Below, one piece after another: positions 48,401 to 64,000 of a DNA stretch of 64,000 nucleotides. Made by a program: the position numbers and the translations under genes. This DNA is from Engraulis encrasicolus. Its lineage: Eukaryota; Chordata; Actinopteri; Clupeiformes; Engraulidae. Location: contig NC_085861.1 in the NCBI RefSeq assembly GCF_034702125.1, forward strand, positions 53,639,822 to 53,703,821, in the 5' to 3' direction. The notes under the pieces were generated by a model. The model worked only from the letters and a program-made list of their open reading frames with translations, searched no databases and was not told the DNA's origin. Positions within the stretch are counted from its first letter, which is position 1. Each line of letters opens with the position of its first letter.

Positions 48401-48889
48401 AGTATTTTTTAATTAGACCAGGTTTACACCTTCAGCAGGGTGAACTCATAAACACACACAGCTGAGTATGTTGTTTTAGTCTTGTTCTGTCTCGTTTAAA
48501 GTCAGCATCTGTGATGGTATGGGGGCATCTGTGCATTGTCTAAGCTCTTCTTACTAATCTGGAGACCTAATGCTGAAGAATTGGATGTTTTAAAAACTGA
48601 TAGTATTTTGTTGATATTCCCATTTAACTAGTTTGCGTGTAGTTCAGTCCAATAGTGCTGTGAAATGCTGTAAATATGATTGGCATGCACAGACCTATCC
48701 CCAGATATAAAACCAATACCAAACCAGGTACTAAACCACAACCTTTCAAACATGGAAACACAAGCCCTCTTCCAGTAGCCTGGACCAACTCATATTTTCT
48801 GTGATTGCACAATTCCATGCATTTATTGTACCATTGTTGCAGCATTATTTGATGGACTAGTGACTACTTGTGCCTCCAACCGGGAATAT

Positions 48890-49330
48890 ACTAAGATCCT
48901 GTTCATGATGTTCATCTTAGAGTGTAGTGAAACTAGAATGAGAATGAAGAAGCAGACAAGCCCAATGTCACGTACATGTCAGCCACAGATGCTGCATGAA
49001 TACAATAGATGTTTCAGAGGTTATATGCGGTTTTGTTTCCCACAGTGTTGTTCGCTGTCTAACAGGATGTGTGTTGTGTGCCTGTGCACGCGTCTTGTGA
49101 CCTCTGCGAACTCGTGGCTGAAATAGAAATACCTCTGGTAACACTTTTAAGTTTCACACGTAAGCCCCAATACATGCCTAACTTTCTGTTAGTTACTTAC
49201 AAGACATTAAGCAAAATCAATTACTTGCAAACCATGTAATGACACACAGCCAATAAGGCCTTTATTGTTGATATGTCTCCCTATAACAGGCAATACCTAT
49301 GTCCCCTACCGCAATGCACACTGCTATGAT
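48890..49330. repeat. Diverged third copy of the relic flank
   Basis: Matches 3815-4190 and 37005-37360 (GTTCATGATGTTCATCT, AACTAGAATGAGAATGAAGAAG). With gene E it makes a third copy of the gene-plus-relic unit, but no CALHM-like peptide survives here. Confidence 0.65.
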
Positions 49331-51200
49331 TGCTAGGAGAAAGAACAGGAGAAAGAACAGCCCCTAGAGGGCCGATGATGTCAGTTTTTAAAAATAATTG
49401 TTATTAATGTTTTTTTTTTAAAAATGTCCGGCGGCCCACAATTTCGTGCTGACGGCCCTCGGCCCTCCTCCAATGACATCAGCCCACACATAAAGGGGCT
49501 AGAGGGAGGGGGTGGCCCATTGGTGCATCTGAGTCGGACTTAACTATTCATTGCGGCCCCACCCGTACCATGCATTACGCGCGCAAATTTGAGACACAAG
49601 CGATGGAGAGACTAAAACTAAAAGGTGGTGTGGAAAAGCTTGCGGAAAAGGGATAAAAAAAAAAACTTGCAGCAGAGGCAAGATAATGTGTTCACGCATG
49701 TAGTGTTGTAGTAGCAGGAGAGGGACAACAATTTCTGCATGTTGGAAGTGAAGGAGCACGCTAGGAGACAGCAGGTGAAGCGGCAGTAGTAGCCTCTACG
49801 AGCCCTGACAGGTATGAGTCAAGTCTTTCAAACTTTAGGATACTCCATGCTTTCCCCAACTCTCACTTCAGCATTAAACATTAATATTAAATAGGCCATT
49901 AATTCCCACCACTATAAGTGTGCTTGAGTGCTTTGATCCGGTCGCACGACTCACGGACATTTGAGAAGACAAACATTCCATACACCAAACCACTGACGTG
50001 AATAATATTAACAATATAGTAGCCACGGCAGTGTGCCAAATGTATAGCATTAAATGGAACACCAGTGGTGTTGTTCTAAAGCATTCCATGTACCAAAAAT
50101 GAAAAGATTCATTTTAAATAAATAGTTGATATTGTCAGCACACATTTCCTGGTGTTTTCTGGTAGCTGAAAGAGTGAAAGTGAAAGCCCATTGGGAAACT
50201 CCAACTCCCATTGTCATTGTAACACAGCACTCCACAGCACACAAGTGAACACTGCACACTGCACACAACGAAATTGCATTTATGCCTCACCCGTGCAAGG
50301 GGGCAGCCCTCAGTGGCGCCCCATGGGGAGCAGTGCGGTGGGACGGTACCATGCTCAGGGTACCTCAGTCATGGAGGAGGATGGGGGAGAGCACTGGTTG
50401 ATTACTCCCCCCACCAACCTGGCGGGTCGGGAGTCGAACGGGAAACCTCTGGGATGCAAGTCTGACGCCCTAACCGCTCACCCATGACTGCCACAGAGAG
50501 ATTCATGCATGAATATTGCGCCTTTTCGCATAGGCCGCTTGGTCAATAAGTAATCGCATGTGCTCCGCTGATTATGAGGGGCCGGTCTGGGCCAAAAATG
50601 CCCGGGCCATTTTGTTCTCCCAGTCCAGGCCTGCATATGCCTGAGATAATCCTTGTTCATTCTTCATATGACTGTCTCTATGTAATGAGCTAAGCAAGGG
50701 CTGTGTGGTGTGGAAAGACAGCAGCTCCTGTTCAGGGATCTGTCCTCATAGAGAGATGATGCCAGAGAGAAGGGTAAGCACAGATACTGTTTTCAGGCCA
50801 ATCAGAACGGTGCTGGTGCCCGAGCACCCACCAGTTACGTTTGGAACTAAAGTGCTCTCCTGTGAACCACCCACGTTCATGCCGACGCCGAACTGTTCCA
50901 CACGTCACTGTGTGTTACTCGTATGAACCCGCTGCCGTTCGGTTCATGGAGAAAAAAATAATTATTTTTCGGTTTGCATCGCGATCCAACTTTCCGTTTC
51001 TCGAACGACTCAAACACGTTGGCCGGCTCAATATTAGGTGCGGGAACAGACACTGGCACAGTTCTCTATCGGCCTGAACGTGCCTAGAGTCAAAGGACAT
51101 AAGGTTATGTAGCCAAAGGAAAAGAAAGAAAGACTTAGAGAGAAGTGATGTGAGAGTGATAGAGAGAGAGAAAACAAGTGAATAGAGAGAGAGGGTGTTG
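49331..51200. other. Intergenic with SINE
   Basis: Apart from the SINE at 50205-50495 no gene is recognised. An inverted CCCCTAGAGGGC/GGGGCTAGAGGG pair brackets 49365-49515. Positions 50570-50640 share CCCAGTCCAG-type sequence with 26920-26975. Confidence 0.4.
50205..50495 (-). mobile_element. tRNA-derived SINE
   Basis: On the minus strand GGGTGAGCGGTTAGGGCG (A-box-like) and GGTTTCCCGTTCGACTCCC (B-box-like) head a tRNA-related region, followed by a body ending in ACAATGACAATGGGAG. A diverged part is at 20333-20530. Confidence 0.75.
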
Positions 51201-51254
51201 ACTTCCTGTTCATGATAAATCATCTACAGCATGCCATGTCTGTCCGTTTGTCTG

Positions 51255-52905
<1,651 letters not shown>

Positions 52906-53130
52906 GTGTACTGCAATGATTGGGGAGCCTGCCTTATGGGATCCGAGAGGTCACATGTTTGAGTCCCATATCAGTAGGTAAGAATATGAGTTGTCTCCTG
53001 CGACTTTATGAATGGTTGGCGTGCCCTTGAGAAAAGTAAAGCCTCACAGTGGAGCCTTACCCTGTACACAATTGGCTTTACGTAAGTGGGCTTTGGATAA
53101 AGGTGTCATCCAAGTGTAATGTAATGTAAT
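52906..53130 (+). mobile_element. tRNA-derived SINE with TGTAA tail
   Basis: A B-box-like GGTCACATGTTTGAGTCCC (about 52950) is followed by a body with TGGATAAAGGTGTCATCCAA and a TGTAATGTAATG tail at 53117-53131. Further B-box-like fragments are near 53328-53345 and 54190-54210. Confidence 0.7.
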
Positions 53131-53459
53131 GAGTCTGTCTAGGGAAGTGAGGGAGACACCACCTATAGGGGAAATACGGTGTATCTCTGACACCCTCATC
53201 CATGGTCAAAGTGCCCTTGAAGGATCCAAGGCCCTGCGTCTCTCCAGGTGGGCTACCAAAAATGACTACAAGTTGCTTAGATACCAGTGTCATCTATGTG
53301 AAGTGCAATTTGCAGTAATCAATCTGTCAGTCAGAAGTTTGAATCCCACATCCACAGGAAGAATATGGGTTGTCTTATCCATGGTTGACAAGGAAAGGTG
53401 GCACATCTCCTGGGGTGTTCCTTAATATGACCATTAGTTGTAGAGTTAAGGTCAGATTA

Positions 53460-54150
53460 GACTTCTGCAACTGCGCTCATCAAAACTCGCGTGGGAGTGG
53501 CCACGAACCAACATTGTATTCATGCATCTGCGAGTTCTGCGAGGTCCGAGGTCTCGTCGCGAGCCACATTTGAAATTGCGCGATTAGGCTACTTTCACTA
53601 CATTGTAAGCACTGCGGTCATTATTAAGCAATGTTGCTTTCTATCCCGGTTAGCTAGGTATTTTCACACAAATTGCAAAGGCAATGCACTGGTATCATTA
53701 TTTGACATACCCAGTCTGTTTTCACGAGCAGTAAATGTAAGCATATGTAGTTGATTCTGCCGATGTGTGTTTACATTCGGTGGAGGAACGGTAGTAAAAC
53801 CGCAGGCATTGTGCCACGAGTGTTCAACTGATGCATTGTTTGTTACTTAGCTTGTAGCTTCGTGTATTTACACACATTTACACACAAGGCATTAATAAAG
53901 TTTTTAACAGAATACAGCTCTGCTCTCGCAAACTACTGGCATTGCGCTGCCACAAGAACAGAACAAGGAAGTAGCGAGACGACCAATCATAGCGCCTTTT
54001 TGTCTGCGTACTCCGCGTCCGTCCGACGGATAGTTAGAATTTTTTCGAGGCGCTCGACGACGGGCGCAGAGCCTCTGAGAGGGGCCGTGGACTCGCATAG
54101 ACAGAAAACGGACGGACGCAGAGGCTATGCGTCCGAAGCATAAATCTAGC
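53460..54150. mobile_element. TTAA-flanked DNA element (Kolobok- or piggyBac-like target)
   Basis: Flanked by TTAA at 53456-53459 and 54151-54154, with imperfect inverted termini GGTCAGATTAGACTTCTGC and GCTAGATTTATGCTTCGG. The interior is GC-rich with CTGCG/CGCAGA words. No transposase. Reading frames in it are not supported. Confidence 0.7.
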
Positions 54151-54749
54151 TTAAGAGGCCACTCATGTAATGAGTCTGTCTTATGTAAAGGTCATGGGTT
54201 TGATTCTCAGAGCAGCAGGATGAAAAGGGGTTGGGGAATGGATGAATAACCACTAGTGTCCGCCATGTTTCTAACATGTATACTAATGAGCTGAAACTTC
54301 AACAGTTAGACTTCACTATCCCTTGCTCCATTGCATAAAATCCGATGACTGTAGTTCAGCCATTAAGACTCAGAGAGAGGAATTCAATTGAAACGATTAA
54401 ATGTTAACATAGTTGACAATGGAATTGACAGAAGGTAGACAGCATTTGGCATAGGTCCAACGGATCCAGTAGAGCCTGCCATAGCCGTGCAGCAGGAACT
54501 GGACCTCTAACCCCCCGGACAGGTAGACTGGACCCAACTGGTGGTGGTGGGGATGGAGGAGGAGATTTCGGACCGGCCATACCTAGGCCAGCAAGAAAGG
54601 AGAGTTAGACACGTCACTATAAAGGAAATGGCAGCCGCTGGTTGGCTATGCAAAATGCACACGTGACTTGAGTCTTCCTGGCAAGGCAAGGCAAGGCAAG
54701 TTTATTTATATATAGTCTAGGCAGGATTTCTGAAAAGGTGCTTATTTAA

Positions 54750-56122
<1,373 letters not shown>

Positions 56123-58239
56123 ATTTAAGGTCCTGAAGGCAAATCATGTTAATTTTCGGCATACAACTGATTTAGGGGTATTCAAGGGTGCTGAATCCAA
56201 ATCTGCCGTATGCCGGACGCAAAAATGTACCGAAATGCCTCAAATGGGCAAAATCCAATATGGCCGCCGCCACCGTGTTAAAATCCTGCAATCACTTTTC
56301 TTTTGGACTAAATAAGGTATGGATTTGAAAATAGCACTTATTTTTTATGTTTTCAGACATGGAGAAAGCCATTATGTCATCAGATTTAAGCTCAGATTGG
56401 AAGAAAATGCTTATGTCATTGGCTGGCAGCCATTTTAAAAGCAGAGAGTCTCATATTGTCAGCGATTTTTAACATTTTTACTAATCTTTCAAGATCCACA
56501 GAAAAAAATGCTATTAGTCTCTGTGAACACAAATACTGCAGAAAACAGCACTGAACTGTCTACTTTCACCTGAAAAAAGAAGTTTGTATCTACCTTTTTC
56601 CATTCTTTAGTTATGGGCAGTAGAACATGGGATGACACCACAAAAAAGCACTGATTTTTGACCCCACTTCTCACTGCCCATATTTTTGCTTTAAGGACAT
56701 ATTGTCTTTGATAGTGTTCATGTTTGATATACAACATTTTCAGGGGGTTTGAAGGGTGCTTAATGCCTTTAATTCCCATAGTACATCAAAATGAAGGAAT
56801 CCAATATGGCCGCAGTCACCAGTCTACAGTGTGCATTTCTTTGATTACACAAGGTAAACTCTTAAGTATATTATGTAGCATTAGGTTTTCATACAAGGAG
56901 AATTCATTTCCATACTCAGATTTAAGATAGATATCAAAGGAAATTATTTCAGTGTGGTCTGAATTCATGATTGCAACAGGAACATAGGGTGACACCACAA
57001 AAAAACTATATTTTTTGACCCCAAAATACTGCACTTGTCTCAACCCACATTTTTGCTTTAAGGACAAAGTGTCTTTGATAGTGTTCATGTTTGATATGCA
57101 GCATTTTCAGGGGGTTTGAAGGGTGCTTAATTCCAATATTCAAATATGCTGTGTAGTAGGCTCAAAAACCTCTTTAGGCCTACCTCAAAATGAATTAATC
57201 GAATATGGACGCCATCACCAGACAAGGTGGACTCTTAATTACATTGTAGCTATAGGTTGTCATACATGGAGAATTAATCTCCATACTCAGATTTAAGATT
57301 AGAATCAAAGGACATGATTTCAGTATAGGTTGAATTCATGTTTACAAGTGACAGTTGACTTTCATGTCAATAAGCTGTTCATTTGAATGAAAATGTTTTC
57401 TCTACTTCCACTTTTATTTTAATGCTTATTATAACATGATGCAATATGTCCACCTCAATCCACCTCTTCCATTATGAGACAAATTTACACACATAGTAAG
57501 TCTGAATGTGCCTAAATAAGTTTATGTTATTGTGAGGAATTTACTTGATATATGTTAACTCATTCCCAACCATTAGGCCTATCAACCTCCTCCTCTCCAG
57601 TGATTTGGCAGGACACACAATATCATGCACTGCATGGCACTTTTGTTGCAAATGCAACAAAAGCAAAGTAAAACATGACGTTTTGCAATGATCAGTCCTA
57701 TCTAATTCAGATGTCACATGGTTACATAAAATGCCCCACATTATCAAATCTCTATTTTGAGTCAGGCCCACATACCCCTTCCTATCCTCCTGCCAGTCAC
57801 CGAAGTGGGATGGGTGGTATTGGACAAGGCTTTAGTCCCACTGCTCCTGTATCTGCCACTTATACATGGGTTCTCATTGTTTATCAACACAATGTTATGA
57901 AGAGGGGCAAGACACTGGCAGCCAACCACGTGAGCTAATTTTTTTGACAGACAGCGGTTTCCAACAATCAGAGGCTGAGTTGTGCGCGGCTAGGTTCGCA
58001 GTCAGGTTATAAACAAAATTTAGAACCCATGTATTCTCAAGGCACACAAAGACATCACAACTTGTGCTTGCCTCATCCAACACTGCATCTGCAAGAAGTG
58101 GCATGGAGTACATGGAGTCAAGCTGTTGCTGCAATTCAGCAACTCCAGGAGGGGTGATTAGGAATAGGTTAACTTAGTATACCAAGTAAACAATTTTGGT
58201 TAGAGTAGAGGAGGGTGACTGTATGTGCATATACATTTG

Positions 58240-58458
58240 TCCAACAATAAAGCAATCACTAACCACTTCACCAGAGGGCTAGGATCATTAGTGGGACAGT
58301 CAGAGCCTGTCACAAAGAAAGTATGACTTTTAATGTATGCTGATGACATTACCTTAGTGGCACATATCGCTGACACAGACACCCCCGACACAAGACATCA
58401 ACAGCCAAGGACAGTAGAGCAAGTGGTAGTTTTTAGGTACCTAGGCATAGAAATGTAG
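58240..58458 (+). pseudogene. LINE RT motif C fragment in element 2
   Basis: The plus strand contains MYADDITLVAHIADTD and later VVVFRYLGIEM, the catalytic YADD box and following block of a CR1/L2-type RT, with an in-frame stop just before. It shows a retroelement piece captured in the DNA element. Confidence 0.6.
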
Positions 58459-59178
58459 CCTGGTCCTGACCATCCCTACTACCATTTCATTTCGTATTCA
58501 TGGTCTGGCAGTTGTTTGATCTGACGCGATTGCAGGAAGCGGGAAGGAAATGGTCGGAAAAATCAGGATAAGTTGTTGAACAAACATGTCTGACGTCTAT
58601 CTTTGGCGATGTAGGACCGTTTAACAGACATGTCTGACAGAATATCCTACCGTAGGATAAAATTACAATGTAGGACCGTTTGTCAGAACACCGGCCACCC
58701 TTTCCCAAAAAGGGCTTAGGACAAAATGGGTTAATTAGCAGTCCATTTTTGAATATTGTGTTCATGTGCTGTGAGAAAGACAGGGAGGTGCCCATTTCTG
58801 TGCCTAGGCACCTTAAAACTACCACTTGCTCTTCTGCCTGCCCTTGTCTCTCTCTCTCCAGCTGAGCACCATTATTGATACACTGCAGATGTACATTCCA
58901 GTATATTTTAACTAGGCCAGTTTTAAGTCTATACTTGCACAATTCTACCAACAGAAGATAACAGACAGACTCTCTTTTCCTCCTGCTCCCCTGTTCAGCA
59001 GGGCTGGATCCCCACATGGCTGCATGCTGAGCCCCCCATCTAAAGTCTATCCATCCATGACTGCAGTATGGCCAGCAAAAGGGACTGAAGGTGGCAGCCT
59101 GGTGTACAGAGACAGAGACACATTTCTCTAGCTCTGAATGAAAAGAAAATCATTGCTGCCTTCAGGAGGCACACCTAT

Positions 59179-59702
59179 GCTGCCGTACAATCTTAGAACG
59201 CAGTAACTCTAAAAACGGCAAACTGAGAAAAAAGGCTTCAAAGTTTTCCATATGGCGCGACAACTGTGTTGTCGGTAAATTGGTGGTGACACTTCCTGGT
59301 AATGCTTTTTTAGGATAGAAATTTAATGCACACAAAAAAAACCCCCAAAAAACAACATTTATGTGTCTTTTTGCCACAAAAAACCGACTTACTGCGTTCT
59401 TGGCTGGTATTACTGCCACAAAATGGAGTTACTGCAGGAGTTACTGCGTTCTTAGCTTGTATTACTGTCTACTTCCAAACCAGTCCCATTGGAACGTGCA
59501 GCAGTAACTCGCCGATTTACTGCGTTTTTGTTTAACCTTTTTTGGGTCATTTTTGCACTTTCAAAATGAGTTTTCTCCAAAACGGGACGGTGTTGGACCA
59601 CCATTTTTGGACACAAGACAATTGAGGTAGTTTAGAACCGATTTCCGATATAAATTTTTTTTCGACCATTTTGAGTTACTGCGTTCTAGTATTGCACGGC
59701 AG
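59179..59702. mobile_element. MITE with CTGCCGTGCAATA termini
   Basis: Inverted ends of about 30 bp (GCTGCCGTACAATCTTAGAACG and its near complement) interrupt a sequence that is continuous in element 1 (ACCTATAGCGAG complement at 18330-18345). The duplication is TA or TAT. The interior repeats GAGTTACTGCGTTCT words in both orientations. Confidence 0.8.
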
Positions 59703-60110
59703 TATAGCGAGAATAGACCTAGCCCTCTCTGAACCTCCCACTGTCTCAACAGAGCTAAAACATTGTCTTGGACATTATCCTGGTTCTGAGTTCTTGGGTC
59801 TCTACAGATGTATCATCAAAGTAAGGACCAAAGACTAAAACCACATTTCACACACATGGACTGTCTGACTGTTCATTACAATCTCTTGTTCCCCTGATCT
59901 CCTTCCATCCTCCGGTTGTTGTGCAATAATTGATACAGTGCAATGTGTTGAGCTGAATTCTTGCCGTACTACAGAACAAAGGCCAGCCTAGTAATTAATG
60001 GTTATAATTGTCACAGAGTGGCCATCTCAGCTGAAATATGTACATTAAGCAAGACAATCTATTGGATGACTGATGTGCAATACCAGCCTGAGTATGTCCT
60101 TTGTGTATAT

Positions 60111-60290
<180 letters not shown>

Positions 60291-61477
60291 ATATTATTCA
60301 CATCAGTCTGCCTCTTGATCCCCTTTATAGATATACAGTGATCTGAGCACAGCAATTAAACCGGCAAACATGAAGTAATTCCCATTGTACAAAGGATAAT
60401 AGTAGAAAATATTCGATTTAGGGACATTCAGACTCTTGTGTGCATTTATTTTTTATGGGTGAAGAGGTGTGGAAACATTGTGAGGTGGTTTGAGGTGGGA
60501 ACATTTTTCATGGTATAATGCATTAAAAGTGTAATTGAAATAGGGCGAGATTTAAATACAAATGGTCAATTTAAAAAGAAAAAAGAAAATCTCCTGTTGC
60601 AAACATGAATTCAGCCTACACTGAAATAATTTCCTTTGATATCCATCTTAAATCTGAGTATGGAAATGAATTCTCCTTGTATGAAAACCTGATGCTACAT
60701 AATGTACTTAGGCCTAAGTGTTTACCTTGTGTAATCAAAGAAATGTACACTGTAGACTGGTGACGGCGGCCATATTGGATTCCTTCATTTTGATGTACTA
60801 TGGGAATTAAAGGCATTAAGCACCCTCCAACCCCCCTGAAAATGTTGTATATCAAACATGAACACCATCAAAGACAATATGTCCTTAAAGCAAAAATATG
60901 GGCAGTGAGAAGTGGGGTCAAAAATCAGTGCTTTTTTGTGGTGTCATCCCATGTTCTACTGCCCATAACTAAAGAATGGAAAAAGGTAGATACAAACTTC
61001 TTGTTTCAGGTGAAAGTAGACAGTCCAGTGCTGTTTTCTGCAGTATTTGTGTTCACAGAGACAAACAGCATTATTTTCTGTGGATCTTGAAAGATTAGTA
61101 AAAATGTTAAAAATCGCTGACAATATGAGGCTCTCTGCTTTTAAAATGGCTGCCAGCCAATGACATAAGCATTTTCTTCCAATCTGAGCTTAAATCTGAT
61201 GACATAATGGCTTTCCCCATGTCTGAAAACATAAAAATAAGTGCTATTTTCAAATTCATACCTTATTTAGTTCAAAAGAAAAGTGATTGCAGGATTTTAA
61301 CACGGTGGTGGCGGCCATATTGGATTTTGCCCGTTTGAGGCATTTCGGTACATTTTTGCGTCCGGCATACGGCAGATTTGGATTCAGCACCCTTGAATAC
61401 CCCTAAATCAGTTGTATGCCGAAAATTAACATGATTTGCCTTCAGGTGTCAACTTTTTGGAAAAATGACCCTGACTA

Positions 61478-62250
61478 ATAGTGCATTTCATACACAGGTG
61501 CAACTCAATGTGCTTCACAAAGTTAACAAATGTAAATGAAAGGAAACAGGGAAGAAAGAAGGAAATAAATTAGAGTCAAAAAACATTTAAAACATTAAGA
61601 TAAAACATAAGGTAAAAATAATAATAAAATAAATTAAATAAACATAAAAATAAAAGTAATAATAATAAAAAAGAATGATATGTAATTTAAGCTAGGGGAA
61701 AGCATCTGAGAACAGCTTTGTCTTGAGTCTAGATTTAAAGCTATCAATAGTGGGTGCATTTTTTACGTCATCTGGTTCCAAAGCTTTGAAGCATAGAAGC
61801 TAAAGGCTGCCTCTCCAGACTTTGTCTTGACTTTTGGAATCACCAGCAAATTCTTCTCCGTTGACCTTAGTGACCTGGTTGGTGCATACAGCTGAAACAT
61901 ATCCAGTAGATATGTGGGTCCCATTCCATTTAATGATTTAAACACAAGTAGCATTGCCTTAAAATCAATTCTGTAGCTTACTGGGAGCCAATGCAGCGAT
62001 CTTAAAATTGGAGTAATGTGGTCGAACTTCCTTGTTTTTGTAAGAACCCTTGCTGCTGCATTTTGTACAAGTTGAAGCTGTTTAATGGTCTTATTGGGGA
62101 GGCCAGTAAAAAGACTGTTACAGTAATCAACCTTACTAGAAATGAAGGCAAGGCATGTATTAGCTTCTCCATATCATGTTTAGACATAAGGCTCTTAAAT
62201 TTAGAGACGTTTTTTATGTGATAAAATGCAGACTTAGTAATAGCTTTCAG
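61478..62250 (-). mobile_element. L2-like LINE 3' part, split by element 2
   Basis: The minus strand encodes LVFKSLNGMGPTYLLDMF, then YAPTRSLRST and FYASKLWNQMT (61763-61954), the C-terminal part of L2-like LINE polyproteins. The tail block GTGCAACTCAATGTGC is at 61480-61525. Its AAGGC-repeat tail is found on the other side of element 2 at 54681-54709. Confidence 0.75.
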
Positions 62251-64000
62251 AACTAATGCAGGCTACATGTCCTCTATATGTACTGTGGGAAGCACTTTAT
62301 TTTCATTGCCCACACAAGTCAGGGAACATTGGAAAGGCCAATATAGCCTGCCTGGTCAATCACACTTAGTGTGAAATGTGCAGTGTGAAATGCCCAAGAT
62401 AGCGTGCACCCTCATCCATGGCTGAAGATGGTCCTTGGCGATGGATAGGAAAGGCAAGGGAATTGTACCTCTAACAAGTTTACGGCGCCTTATTGTGGAC
62501 AGTGAACACACGGCACAATATGAAATACACACAGACATTAATATATATATATATATTTGTCATGCATTATTTATTTACACACCAAAGCTCATACTGTAAA
62601 TATCCATGTGGAATTCTAAGCTGAAGTATGACTACGACTGAATGTAAGTCCTCAATTTTGTCATTCCATTACAGTTAATACAATAGGAATTACACACAGA
62701 CATGTAACCTGGTAGCTTGACTTTGTGAAGCAATGAGAACCTGTGTTAATATGATAAACAAGAACAACACATTGTGCCTTCGAGCAGTGTTTCCCAACCT
62801 TTTTCTCCTCTAGCGTACTGCCTTACTTCATGCTCTACTGTATGTCTTTCTCTATCCCAATGTGACTATGTTCCATACATTTGTTACCTTTGCCAAGGAG
62901 GTTGTGTTTTCGGTCGCGTTGGTTTGTCTGTTTGTTTGTATGTCTGTCTGTTGGTAAGCAGGATAACTCAAAAAGTCATGACCGGATTTGGATGAAATTT
63001 TGTGGAGTCGTTAGAAATGACAAGAGGATCAAGTGATTAAATTTGGTTGTGATCCGGACCACGATTCAGAACCAATATTTTTTAAAAGATTCTTCACCAT
63101 TGCGAGATAGGGTGAATTTTGACATTCGAGTTTCTAACTCCACAAAAAGAAGGCAGAAAGACTTGTAACATAGTCAAATGTCCTATCAAGCAGCTTTCTT
63201 GGCGGAGGTCAACACTCTCTGTGTGCATTTCTAGTTAACATATTTTTTTCCACGTACCCCCTACAGTGTTTTCACAAAATCCTACCTCATAGGTACATGT
63301 AGCCCCAGTTGGGAATCACTGCATTAGAGTACAATTCTATTCCATTTCAATGGGACATTTATGAGTTATTATTTTCCTTAAAAAAAAGGGGGAAGCATTG
63401 CTTCCAGCTAGGAAGAGGCTGGTATATATATCAACGACATGGTCTCCTCCATGAATTTATTTAATAATTCTGGACATATTTTAAATATATAGATCTTTGT
63501 AAATTTTATACACCATATACAAATTACATGCAATGACTTGTGGTACCATAGACAAAAGCAATAGTAACGTAAAACATGTCAAGCATGCCATACACTAAGG
63601 ATTCAACACACGCATACGGTACGTACTCATATACATACAGGTTTACATAAGCATAGCGAGGGCAATAATGTATACATACAGTATGTTGCTTTTTTCCACG
63701 GTGAACGCTGAAAGTCTATATTTGTGTTTTTTTTATAGCCCTACCAATTTACATAATGTAACACAAATGGCTGACAGGTGATTCCTGATGATGAACTGTA
63801 GGCCTCTTCTTCATATTTGTGTTGTTATGCACCATTTCACTTGTGTTACCATTAATACACCAGGTCAAAATACACCAAGTCTTCATGCAGTTGGCCTGTT
63901 GTTGCTCCACATTTCTTTATTGTCACTCATACAAGGTGTAATGTATTTATGTGCACATATTCATTTAAGCTTATGTCGAATATTCTTGGTTCATCTAGCC
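62251..64000. other. Intergenic, no gene recognised
   Basis: A TA repeat lies at 62538-62556. Positions 62885-63240 are a dispersed repeat (GGTCGCGTTGG, ACCGGATTTGGATGAAATTTT, TTGGCGGAGGTC) also present in part at 32900-33060. Nothing else is supported. Confidence 0.5.

Overview
The window is animal nuclear DNA, almost certainly from a teleost fish. It has spliced genes with GT/AG introns, very long CA/TG microsatellites, CR1/L2/Rex1-like LINEs, a Penelope-like element, tRNA-derived SINEs and many short DNA transposons with clean target-site duplications (TSDs). The exact species cannot be read from the sequence. Coordinates are hand-counted and may be off by a few bases; one 100-base N gap lies at 8901-9000.

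The host genes are five small two-exon paralogues with a CALHM (calcium homeostasis modulator, FAM26-like) architecture: four transmembrane segments, an extracellular Cys-Pro-Cys, and a phase-0 intron just before the fourth helix. They are gene A (2034-2906, minus), B (10813-11714, minus), C (29146-31263, plus), D (34946-35818, minus) and E (45874-46709, minus). Two broken first-exon relics lie upstream of A and D. The last exon of a Ly6/uPAR-type GPI-anchored protein is at 32212-32405. IRF-type AANNGAAA motifs lie upstream of all five CALHM-like genes.

Large-scale layout: 1 to about 8540 and about 33249 to 44749 are two copies of one segmental duplication about 33 kb apart. They carry nearly identical genes A and D and differ by several insertions and one deletion. 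Between them lie gene B, an L2-like LINE tail, a Penelope-like element with reverse transcriptase and GIY-YIG domains (13208-15930), a 6.7-kb long-inverted-repeat element (16609-23317), a Rex1/CR1-like LINE split by an 8-bp-TSD DNA element (23700-26880), gene C and the Ly6 exon. Right of the duplication come gene E, a dead LINE, SINEs, a microsatellite-dense stretch (51.2-52.9 kb), a TTAA-flanked element, and a second copy of the long-inverted-repeat element (54713-61477) nested in an L2-like LINE.

The most unusual structure is this pair of elements. Each has roughly 0.84-kb inverted arms and a 3-bp TSD. Their outermost 45 bp lie in the same orientation but their interiors are inverted relative to each other, and the two arms within each copy share private changes. 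That pattern fits recombination and gene conversion between arms.
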